This document shows positions 53,330 through 61,813 of a stretch of 64,000 nucleotides of DNA, in pieces. The notes under the pieces are model-generated. The model searched no databases. It saw only the letters and a program-made list of their open reading frames with translations, and was not told the DNA's origin. Numbering within the stretch: the first letter of the stretch is position 1; the number at the start of each line of letters is the position of its first letter. Source of the stretch: JANOSH01 sp031415695 (lineage in GTDB: Bacteria; Actinomycetota; Acidimicrobiia; Acidimicrobiales; Ilumatobacteraceae); NCBI GenBank assembly GCA_031415695.1, contig JANOSH010000015.1, positions 1 through 64,000 on the forward strand, in the 5' to 3' direction. A program made the translations under genes and the position numbers.

Positions 53330-53413
53330 AGCTTGTGCCAGCTTGTGCCGCGCCGTCGCGTTTCCCCTGGTCAGAGTCACCTTTTGAACAACCATCTCGT
53401 GCCAGCTTGTGCC
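53330..53413. repeat. Three copies of a 10-bp repeat
   Basis: AGCTTGTGCC occurs in tandem at 53330-53339 and 53340-53349, and again at 53404-53413. The set lies in a 167-bp gap between the proline-rich gene and the convergent AlbA_2 gene. Iteron-like binding sites or chance are both possible. Confidence 0.5.
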
Positions 53414-53422
53414 AAGGCTCGA

Positions 53423-54829
53423 TCACGGGTCCACAATCGGGCTCCATCTCGCTGCGCTTGTCTGGCCGACTGACTGGGCTCGACCACGCTCGTTCAGGAA
53501 TGCTAGGTCCCTCGCAACCGTACGGCGCGGGCGGCCGATCGACTCGACGATCTCGCCCATGCGGAGCCCAGGGCGTGCGAAGAGCAGGTCGAGCACCTCG
53601 GACTGCTCGTCAGTCATTCCTGCTTTGAACGCCCGTGGCGTGAACCCAGGCCGCGTGAACGTCACGAGGAAGTTCGACGGTGGCAGCGTGGAAACGAGGG
53701 GCATGACGAGCCCAGCTTGGCGTACCTCGTCGACCATGCGGTTGAAGCCGGTGCCCCACGTCTCGATCAGACCGCGCTGATGCAGCACGCGCGCAATCGT
53801 CGGGTTCCAAGGGCGCGACTGGTGCGGGCCGTACAGCACCTCGGGAGTGAGCCCGAAGTGAAGAAGCCCGGGTGACGCGATCTCGACTCGGTCATCGAGG
53901 AACGCAATCGTGATCGATGCAGACCACATCGAATAGTCGCGATGAGCGAGCGCGTTCAGAACTGCCTCGCGCATCGCATTCGGCGGAATCTCCGGCGTGT
54001 CCACTCGGACCCACGAATCCTTCGGAAGCTCCGCGGCGATTCGTAGATGATCGAGAAGGAACCGATCGGCACGCCGGTAGAGATCGAAGATGTTGCCGAC
54101 CCACTGGTGCTCGTCGCCCATCGGTGCCGTGGTCTTGAGGCCGAGAAACCGAGCGACCTTCAGCTGACTTTGAATGTACCGCGGCGCCAACGCATCGGAC
54201 CTGCCGAACAGAACGGCAGCGGCGTGCTTCAGACGACCGTCGTTGGTGAGCAAGTCGAGCCCACGAAGTAGGTCCGAGACATCGTCTGTCCCGGGGTCGC
54301 GGACCCGTCCGAGCCGAACGCCATCGCGGACCGTCCGCTGGATCTCGTCAACATCGAGATGCTCGACGCCGAGCTCACTCGGCTCTTCCTCCCAACGCCG
54401 ACCCTGATGCTGCGTATCGAGGAGCAGATGTTGCGCCTGCTCCTCGGTGAGTTCGCCAGTGACGGCGCCAGTACGTAGGTACGCCCGGCCGTTGTACCGA
54501 TACGGCCGCAAGGGACCGGCATCGACCTTGACGACCAACAGCTGAAGATCGCCGCTCACCGGAACCTTCCCGATCGAGTGGATCGGTCCAGGCGAAACAC
54601 GGCGAAGATGCTCGGCAAGCTTCTCAAGCGTGCGTTCCGAAACCTCTTGGCCAACGACCTCGCCCGAAGGATGAACGCCGAACACGACGACGCCACCCGA
54701 CTGGTTCGCCATACCAGCAACCGTTCGACACGCCCGCTCGACCTCGGCGGTGCTCAGCTTGAACTCGACGTTCTCACTCTCGCCGCCAGCAGCAAGAGCA
54801 CGAAGATCATCGAGCGTCAGCACAGCCAC
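53423..54829 (-). CDS. AlbA_2 (Schlafen-like) / HATPase_c_4 regulator
   Basis: A 468-residue three-domain protein. The N-terminal AlbA_2 domain spans about residues 1-130, with NVEFKLSTAEVERACRTVAG and VVVFGVHPSGEVVG. The GHKL-type ATPase domain (about 260-400) has EIPPNAMREAVLNALAHRDY and ASPGLLHFGLTPEVLYGPHQ, typical of the HATPase_c_4 group. A C-terminal winged-helix part (MTDEQSEVLDLLFARPGLRM) follows. Such proteins are annotated as transcriptional regulators, and AlbA_2 domains also occur in phage-defense nucleases. GTG 54829 is the start. The stop-to-start gap from the Cys-rich gene upstream is 90 bp on the same strand. Confidence 0.82.
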   Translation of the reverse strand: MAVLTLDDLRALAAGGESENVEFKLSTAEVERACRTVAGMANQSGGVVVFGVHPSGEVVGQEVSERTLEKLAEHLRRVSPGPIHSIGKVPVSGDLQLLVVKVDAGPLRPYRYNGRAYLRTGAVTGELTEEQAQHLLLDTQHQGRRWEEEPSELGVEHLDVDEIQRTVRDGVRLGRVRDPGTDDVSDLLRGLDLLTNDGRLKHAAAVLFGRSDALAPRYIQSQLKVARFLGLKTTAPMGDEHQWVGNIFDLYRRADRFLLDHLRIAAELPKDSWVRVDTPEIPPNAMREAVLNALAHRDYSMWSASITIAFLDDRVEIASPGLLHFGLTPEVLYGPHQSRPWNPTIARVLHQRGLIETWGTGFNRMVDEVRQAGLVMPLVSTLPPSNFLVTFTRPGFTPRAFKAGMTDEQSEVLDLLFARPGLRMGEIVESIGRPRRTVARDLAFLNERGRAQSVGQTSAARWSPIVDP

Positions 54830-54919
54830 GAGTGTGTCTGAGCCAGAAGGCCAGATGGTGGATCATTTGTCGATCTTGACACTGGCCAAGCCGGTCCGCC
54901 CGGCGATACTCGGACACGA

Positions 54920-55429
54920 TCACGACTCCTTCGATGCTCGTAGTGCCACCGCCTTCCGGTCGCTCGAAATGATGCCGACGAACGGACTGGTGGATCGAAG
55001 GTGCTTCGACACCTCGTCGCGACCAAGGAGGACGGCTGCGAGGTCGAAAATTGATCCGGTAAGCAAACGTTCCCACTCGACCCACAAGACGGACTCATGG
55101 CAGTCGACATCGCGTTTCCGTTGCTGGTGGATCTGCGATCTCGCCCGATCGCGGACAGAATCGGGCGACACGAGAAGCGCATCGAGCACCGCACGATGAA
55201 ACAACCAAGCGAAACGGTCGGACTGCTGCCACCTTGCACGGGTGCGACGGAACTGCCGGTCGGCCGTGGACGCCAGCCGACACAGATCACACGGCGGTTC
55301 GCTATGTCGCACGTGACGCTTGTGGGCGGCCAACGTCCCGCATGGCGCTACGACCGGTCGCCCGACGGTCCCAGGGCGAGCGCCTTGGCGAGCCCTCCAG
55401 ATTCGCTGCTCCTCGGCCGTCGACACCAC
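54920..55429 (-). CDS. Small Cys-rich protein of actinophage type
   Basis: A 169-residue protein. The N-terminal third holds a Cys cluster, CGTLAAHKRHVRHSEPPCDL followed by CRLAS: C...C-x2-C, with His between. It resembles short zinc-binding proteins common in actinobacterial phages and elements (the PCGT-AxxRH pattern). The rest is helical and unrecognised (RFAWLFHRAVLDALLVSPDS; LWVEWERLLTGSIFDLAAVL). GTG 55429 or 55426 starts it. It lies in front of the AlbA_2 gene on the same strand. DNA binding is plausible but not shown. Confidence 0.55.
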   Translation of the reverse strand: MVSTAEEQRIWRARQGARPGTVGRPVVAPCGTLAAHKRHVRHSEPPCDLCRLASTADRQFRRTRARWQQSDRFAWLFHRAVLDALLVSPDSVRDRARSQIHQQRKRDVDCHESVLWVEWERLLTGSIFDLAAVLLGRDEVSKHLRSTSPFVGIISSDRKAVALRASKES

Positions 55430-55519
55430 TCAACGATGCGCCTCATTCACCCAAAATGTCAACCCAAATACGTAGACCGCAACGACCGACCGCCAACAAC
55501 TCGACGTAGGGTGGTCTAC

Positions 55520-55737
55520 GTGAAGCTCCAGCCGTACGACGCCTGGTACGACCCGAACGAGATCGATGAGACCAACCATGCTCACGTGCTCCGATCCTGG
55601 TTCCAACCGGACGTGGAGATCACGCACGGCAGGATCGTGCTCCTCGGCGAGACGAGCAAGAACCAGTGCGCGCGCGGATCGTTAGCTTCAGCGAATCGAC
55701 CGACATCGTCACCGTCGAAGTGTTGTTCAACGAGTAG
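55520..55737 (+). pseudogene. Small hypothetical gene broken in a CG-dinucleotide run
   Basis: GTG 55520, 7 nt after TAGGGT, opens MKLQPYDAWYDPNEIDETNH followed by RSWFQPDVEITHGRIVLLGE TSKNQ-type text. At GTGCGCGCGCGG (about 55665-55676) the protein-like text moves to another frame, ARIVSFSESTDIVTVEVLFN E, ending at TAG 55735-55737. A slip within the CG run would explain it. The intact product would be about 70 residues. An untruncated family is not recognised. Confidence 0.55.
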
Positions 55738-55895
55738 TCGATGCTGACGCCACGAAACTCGCTTGCGCACGAGCGGTTTGTGGGTCAACGCTTCAGCAAT
55801 GGCCAGTCGAGGCCCAGACGAGGAACTCGGCCTCCCGTACTAGGTGGCGCTCGGTGAGCCGGGGCCGACAACGAGCAGCCCGGCATGCCGACTAC
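55738..55895. other. Intergenic, no gene recognised
   Basis: 158 bp between the broken small gene and the ABM-like gene. No open frame with coding character, hairpin or repeat is evident. Confidence 0.5.
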
Positions 55896-56207
55896 CTATA
55901 GAGCGCGGTTGACCGCCAATGGGCTTCCCGACTGAACCAGGAACTCGATGTTGGTGATCACGTTGGGCACGAAGTGATCGACGAACTTCTTGAATGGCTT
56001 AGCCCCACAGTGCGAAGCAAAGGCTGCCTCGCTCTCGTAGGCCTCGTACAGGTAGATCGAGTTCGGGTCGTCGGCGACGGGGTACACGTCGAACCGGAGC
56101 GTGCCGGGCTCGTCGGTACGAGCGACGTCAGCGTCCCAGCGCAGAAACTCGACGAACTCATCGAGCATCCCCGGCTTCACCGTTACCTTGGCAAGATGCG
56201 CAAACAT
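55896..56207 (-). CDS. Antibiotic biosynthesis monooxygenase (ABM) domain protein
   Basis: A 103-residue single ABM dimeric barrel: MFAHLAKVTVKPGMLDEFVE, then GTLRFDVYPVADDPNSIYLY, EAYESEAAFASHC and KKFVDHFVPNVITN. These are the usual ABM/YgiN strands and helices. Members oxidise polyketide quinols or act as small stress proteins; no polyketide genes are near. It is the last gene before the right repeat, so it is cargo. TACCAT (plus 56215-56220) stands 7 nt from ATG 56207, suggesting a leaderless transcript; the GTG at 56210 is an alternative. Confidence 0.8.
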   Translation of the reverse strand: MFAHLAKVTVKPGMLDEFVEFLRWDADVARTDEPGTLRFDVYPVADDPNSIYLYEAYESEAAFASHCGAKPFKKFVDHFVPNVITNIEFLVQSGSPLAVNRAL

Positions 56208-56253
56208 CACCGAGATGGTAGTTGCCTGAAGGAGTCAACTTTCCCGAGTCGCG

Positions 56254-56272
56254 CTTCTACCGGTTTTCTACC
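56254..56272 (+). repeat. Candidate integrase arm-type repeat, right end
   Basis: CTTCTACCGGTTTTCTACC matches the left-end copy (44033-44051) with one difference. Here it is followed by an inverted copy: CGGTAGAAG (56278-56286) is the exact reverse complement of CTTCTACCG (56254-56262). Confidence 0.55.
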
Positions 56273-56392
56273 GAACTCGGTAGAAGTTGCCACGATTCGG
56301 CAGCACTCGGCAGCACGCCGCCAACCACGTTCAGCCTGGTGAACGGGCATTTTCGCGAACGCGCCAACACTCGCCAACATGGCCGAAATCGA

Positions 56393-56411
56393 TTCGATTC
56401 CCCCCAGCTCC
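56393..56411 (+). repeat. attR-type repeat
   Basis: TTCGATTCCCCCCAGCTCC is an exact copy of the ssrA 3' end at 43962-43980. It is not part of any tRNA or tmRNA here, as the upstream sequence does not pair. Confidence 0.9.
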
Positions 56412-56463
56412 CCAAACATAGGTTTTGTTCAGAGGCTCTTTTTGTGGCGACGGGCAGGCCCAT

Positions 56464-56505
56464 TTCTACCGGTTTTCTACTCTGGCTCACCGGTCGGTCG
56501 TTTAG
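56464..56505 (+). repeat. Second copy of the element left-end tract
   Basis: TTCTACCGGTTTTCTAC followed by TCTGGCTCACCGGTCGGTCG corresponds to the tract at 44034-44074, with about six substitutions. Position relative to the 19-bp repeat is conserved within 1 nt. Confidence 0.6.
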
Positions 56506-56601
56506 CAGAACAGCCCAACATCGTCGTTTGAAATCCTTCGAGAAAGCCGGTTGTCGCGAGTTCGCGGACGAACTCGTCACCCTCGACGTGGAAGGACCCG
56601 T

Positions 56602-56883
56602 ATGCTGTCTTGCATGTCAACACAGCTAGCTGTTCGTATGTCTCCAGCTCAACTTCTTGAGTTGGACGAGTACGCCGCGGCCCGCGGATATGCCACCCGG
56701 GCCGATGCGGTTCGGGCGGCGGTTGCCGAAGCTGTCAAGCGGGCGGCTGACGAGGCAATCGACCAAAGCTACCGAGCCGGCTACTCCCAGTATCCAGAGA
56801 CCGAAGAGGAGATGGCCGACGCACACCGCCTCGCGGTCGCAGCCATTGGTGAGGAACCGTCCACATTGGACGAATGGTTGTGA
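56602..56883 (+). CDS. Ribbon-helix-helix-type antitoxin (MazE-like)
   Basis: The gene encodes about 93 residues. The N-terminal RHH-like part reads LAVRMSPAQLLELDEYAAAR then GYATRADAVRAAVAEAVKRA. An acidic C-terminal toxin-binding tail follows (YPETEEEMADAHRLAVAAIG, EEPSTLDEWL). It is predicted to repress its own promoter and neutralise the MazF-like toxin encoded next. ATG 56602 has GAAGGA 5 nt upstream; ATG 56614 (MSTQLAV) is the alternative. The stop overlaps the toxin start, the usual antitoxin-first order. It lies in the remnant beyond the attR repeat. Confidence 0.8.
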   Translation: MLSCMSTQLAVRMSPAQLLELDEYAAARGYATRADAVRAAVAEAVKRAADEAIDQSYRAGYSQYPETEEEMADAHRLAVAAIGEEPSTLDEWL

Positions 56884-57197
56884 CCCCGCAACGTGGTGAG
56901 ATCTGGTGGGGCGAAGCTCCCGACGAGAAGGGGCGTCCGTTCCTGGTGATCGCACGCCAGGAGGCCATTCCAGTCATGCAGCGAATCCTCGTCGCCCCGG
57001 TAACACGAAATCAGCGACGAATGATTCGTAGCGAACTCGCTCTCGGTCCCGACGATGGACTGAAGTTCGAGTGCTGCGCTACGTTCGACAACCTCCGACC
57101 CTTCCCTAAGAGCCTTCTCGTAAGGAAGCTTGGAGCCCTCAGCCCGGCGCGCCTTCACGACATGTGCGACGTTCTCAACGCGACAACCGGGTGCTGA
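56880..57197 (+). CDS. MazF/PemK-type endoribonuclease toxin
   Basis: A 105-residue toxin of the MazF/PemK family, which cuts mRNA at short sequences. The N-terminal family motif is PQRGEIWWGEAPDEKGRPFL (RGEIWW, with the RPxLVI-like loop). Next are ILVAPVTRNQRRMIRSELAL and FDNLRPFPKSLLVRKLGALS (the conserved D-x(2)-R/K region), then LHDMCDVLNATTGC. GTG 56880 gives a 4-bp overlap with the antitoxin stop; ATG 56874 would add two residues. It appears intact, unlike the downstream AbiEii. Confidence 0.85.
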   Translation: MTPQRGEIWWGEAPDEKGRPFLVIARQEAIPVMQRILVAPVTRNQRRMIRSELALGPDDGLKFECCATFDNLRPFPKSLLVRKLGALSPARLHDMCDVLNATTGC

Positions 57198-57420
57198 CAC
57201 TCAACGAACCGATCAGCGGAGCACTATCTCTTCGCCCTCGATAACTCCCGATACCTCGACCGGTGGGGCACCGACGTCACAGCCAGCGAGGTCATGAAGC
57301 GACTCTTGATCGAAGGAGACCCCTGGTGATTGGCAGTACAACACCGGAGGCGTGCTCAAAGTAGCTGCGATTACTACTATGGGCACGGCAGCGGTGACGG
57401 CACCGGAGAAAATGACATGA
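57198..57420. other. Degraded DNA without an intact gene
   Basis: 223 bp between the MazF-like gene and the AbiEii remnant. Scraps such as RYLDRWGTDVTASEVMKRLL in one frame look protein-like but have no start and soon hit stops. No repeat or RNA is recognised. Confidence 0.4.
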
Positions 57421-57949
57421 AGCGAAGGCGAACTCGCCAACCTCATAGCGGCGCTACGCAGCATCGGCGACCGACTTGGCATGAAGGTGAACTACGAGAT
57501 CGCCAAGTACCCGAAGGTTCGATTCAGCGCACCGTTCGAGTCCGGCTGAGGAGTGATGCGAATCAAGATCGAGGTCAACACGTTCGAACGCTCTCCTGCG
57601 TTACCGCCAGAGCGAATACCATTCCGAGTTGAATCTGGATGGTTCACCGGCGAGGCGCAGTTTCGAACGTTCGCGTGTGCGGAACTACTCGCAACGAAGA
57701 TCCGAGCGCTCTACCAGCGCTCGAAGGGACGCGACCTCTTCGACTTTTGGCTCGGAGTTACCCTTCTCGGCTTGGCCCCAAGCGACCTAAACGAAGCGTT
57801 CGTCCTGTATCGACCAGAAGGACTGACCAGCGCGCTCGCTATCGAGAACCTCGGTATGAAGCTACATCGGCCCGAGTTCCGCGACGACCTGAACCAACTC
57901 ATGTCCGCAGCTCCGTCAGGCTACGACATCGATGAGGCCGGAAGGCTCG
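57421..57949 (+). pseudogene. Broken AbiEii-family nucleotidyltransferase
   Basis: The frame ELANLIAALRSIGDRLGMKV followed by YEIAKYPKVRFSAPFESG is interrupted by TGA at 57547-57549, then continues in the same frame with GVMRIKIEVNTFERSPALPP, LATKIRALYQRSKGRDLFDFW and ENLGMKLHRPEFRDDLNQLM. This is the AbiEii/AbiGii nucleotidyltransferase-toxin pattern. The TGA can be explained by one C-to-T change from CGA (Arg). The N-terminal catalytic part (GGT/SD motif) is missing, no AbiEi antitoxin is present, and the 3' end runs into the antisense of the next gene near 57945. An abortive-infection system was therefore inactivated. Confidence 0.75.
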
Positions 57950-58885
57950 CTACTTGCTGGTCCCGTCGCTGTCGTCGAGCGATTCGAGCCGGGCGACAGC
58001 TTCCTTATGGCGCCGCCTTGCCGCCAGCTGGTCGGCCTCGGCCGCCTGAACCGACTCGTCGGCACTTCGCTGCACCACATAGGCAGCCCCAAGACGCTCG
58101 TCGACATCGTGAAGTTCGACCTCGGCCGACTCGACCGCCGTACGAGCCTTCTCACGCAACGCCACCCGCTCGGCAAGCTCGCGTTCCAGGCGGGCAAGTT
58201 CCACCCGGTCACGATCGTCTCGCTCAAGTCGCACCCGGTCCCGCTTCGCGAAATAGTCATCCTCGACATCGGACTGGGCGTCTTTGCGAGCCGCGTTTCG
58301 TCGGACCGCGAGCTCGTCGACCGGCGCCGACCCCGGCACAACCGACGCCGGCGACGAGTCCGGTGACGTCGGCACGACGTGTAGCCGCCATGGCACATCG
58401 AGGTCGGCGAATGCGTCGAAGCCCTGGGCGTGTTGAGGCAGGTCGCGTAGCGAACCGTTTATCCAACCATCGGCTAGGTCCGGTCGGCGAACGAGTTGGG
58501 CGACGATGTCGCGAATCTCGTCACGACGTGGCCTGCCCTCAATATCCCAACGCGCCAGTTCGGTTATGCCGCTCTCCACCAGCGACCCGACCGTCGCCCG
58601 TCGGCGCCCGACAGCTTCGGCAACTGCCGCGCCGTCACCACCGTTCGCCTGCACCACGGCCAACGCAGTAGTCGCCTCGATAGCCCGGTGCACGGCTATG
58701 GCGTCAGCGCCCGCCGCGAGCACCGCCCACATCGCTATGGTCGGGCGCTTCAGCGTCTTGAGGAAGGCCGAATGCGCCTTGTCGCCATCGACTTTTGCCT
58801 GCTTGACCAGCAGGGTTCGCTCCGCGATGTAGTCGGCCGGCGCCACCTCGAGTAGCAACCGGGCAGCAGTTGCGGGGCTTGTCAC
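57950..58885 (-). CDS. Coiled-coil hypothetical protein
   Basis: A 311-residue protein. The N-terminal half (about 1-150) is helical, with ADYIAERTLLVKQAKVDGDK, LKRPTIAMWAVLAAGADAIA and ELARWDIEGRPRRDEIRDIV. A Pro/Ser linker (about 165-190) leads to a long charged coiled coil (RNAARKDAQSDVEDDYFAKR onward). No catalytic motif, signal peptide or membrane segment is seen. This form is common in actinobacterial chromosomes without a named function. GTG 58885 is the start. The gene marks where chromosome resumes after the island. A structural or DNA-organising role is only a guess. Confidence 0.7.
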   Translation of the reverse strand: MTSPATAARLLLEVAPADYIAERTLLVKQAKVDGDKAHSAFLKTLKRPTIAMWAVLAAGADAIAVHRAIEATTALAVVQANGGDGAAVAEAVGRRRATVGSLVESGITELARWDIEGRPRRDEIRDIVAQLVRRPDLADGWINGSLRDLPQHAQGFDAFADLDVPWRLHVVPTSPDSSPASVVPGSAPVDELAVRRNAARKDAQSDVEDDYFAKRDRVRLERDDRDRVELARLERELAERVALREKARTAVESAEVELHDVDERLGAAYVVQRSADESVQAAEADQLAARRRHKEAVARLESLDDSDGTSK

Positions 58886-58922
58886 CTACCTAGATTCGCA
58901 CAAACCCGCGTATCCTTAGCCC

Positions 58923-59279
58923 ATGGGAGTCGCTAACTGGATCTACCGAAAGCTCGGAGACACCGGCCCTGGGTCCGACGATTTCATCGTCGTCATGGAG
59001 GCCGACGAGCGCGAAGCTCCCCTCGCTACCGCGGCACTGTCCGAGGCCGGGCTCACGGTCAAGGCAAACGTGCAGGTGCTATCGGCCAAGAGCGTGGCAA
59101 ATGCCCGATACGCCGAACCGGTCGTGATGCTCGCAGTTCGGCGCGCCGATGAAACCGCAGCGCGCAAGGTCCTGACCAACACGCAAGGGCTGAACCTGTC
59201 CAGTTTCAAACCCGCAGTCCCCAGTCCCTCGACGCTGAGGACCCGCTACCGGCGTCGTCGCTCGACCGACGGCCCTTAA
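58923..59279 (+). CDS. DUF2007-like putative signal-transducing protein
   Basis: A 118-residue protein. SDDFIVVMEADEREAPLATA and LSEAGLTVKANVQVLSAKSV recall the DUF2007 pattern (ferredoxin-like fold that follows an exposed ligand), and VVMLAVRRADETAARKVLTN completes it. The tail RTRYRRRRSTDGP is basic. The match is by pattern only. TATCCT stands 6 nt before ATG 58923, so the message is probably leaderless. It has divergent and convergent neighbours, so no operon. Confidence 0.5.
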   Translation: MGVANWIYRKLGDTGPGSDDFIVVMEADEREAPLATAALSEAGLTVKANVQVLSAKSVANARYAEPVVMLAVRRADETAARKVLTNTQGLNLSSFKPAVPSPSTLRTRYRRRRSTDGP

Positions 59280-59339
59280 CGACGAAGGTGGCTGTCGCAA
59301 ACGAAACCGTTCGCGACAGCCACCTACAAACGCCGCAGA

Positions 59340-61571
<2,232 letters not shown>

Positions 61572-61660
61572 TTGTCTCCTCGGTACTGATCTGCTGGCAT
61601 CGAACGCCAACAGCTTAGATCCACGGCGGTCGGGGTGTCTCGCCCACGACCCCACTGAAC

Positions 61661-61702
61661 ACCGCAACAACACAACTGAGGGACCGCAACAACACAACTG
61701 AA
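61661..61702. repeat. Tandem direct repeat upstream of katG
   Basis: ACCGCAACAACACAACTGA occurs at 61661-61679 and again at 61683-61701, a 22-bp period with three spacer bases. The second copy runs straight into the inverted repeat that begins at 61699. Confidence 0.85.
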
Positions 61703-61763
61703 CACGATCTAGCCCGGCTCCCGAGTCGGTTTTCGATCCCGCAGCCGGGCGAGATCGTGTTCA
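61699..61763. repeat. Long inverted repeat between katG and the ABC genes
   Basis: TGAACACGATCT-a-GCCCGGCT (61699-61719) and AGCCGGGC-g-AGATCGTGTTCA (61743-61763) are reverse complements except for one base, enclosing a 23-nt loop. The stem of 20 of 21 pairs could form a stable hairpin or a large operator. It lies between divergent genes, so it is not a simple terminator for either. Confidence 0.9.
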
Positions 61764-61813
61764 AAGGCCGGAGCCAGAGGCCGCCACCCTGCCGGACCTG
61801 GGATACTTGAGTG

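Larger units (their letters stand above)
43962..56411. mobile_element. Integrative mobilizable element inserted at ssrA
   Basis: The element is bounded by 19-bp direct repeats TTCGATTCCCCCCAGCTCC at 43962-43980 (the true ssrA 3' end) and 56393-56411, giving 12,431 bp from one repeat to the next. It carries a tyrosine integrase, an excisionase-like HTH protein, a MobF relaxase-helicase and a VirD4/TraD-like coupling protein, but no VirB4, VirB6 or other mating-pore gene, so it should need a helper for transfer. Cargo comprises a ParB-domain/adenine-methylase pair, a 3-TM protein with a proline-rich micro-protein, an AlbA_2 ATPase, a Cys-rich small protein and an ABM-domain protein. Chromosomal actinobacterial genes lie outside. 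Confidence 0.88.
56412..57949. mobile_element. Remnant of a second, tandem ssrA-targeted element
   Basis: The tract TTCTACCGG...CTCACCGGTCGGTCGT starting at 56464 matches 44034 onwards in most positions over about 40 bp and lies 53 nt past its 19-bp repeat, against 54 nt on the left. So this DNA looks like another element's left end. Its gene content is a MazEF-like toxin pair and a broken AbiEii. No third 19-bp repeat is seen before chromosomal genes resume at 57950, so the distal part was deleted. Confidence 0.6.

Noticed and set aside
57950..58671. AbiEii frame continuing to 58671
   Set aside because: Beyond about 57945 the frame is antisense to the coiled-coil gene and turns Pro/Arg-rich with no homology.
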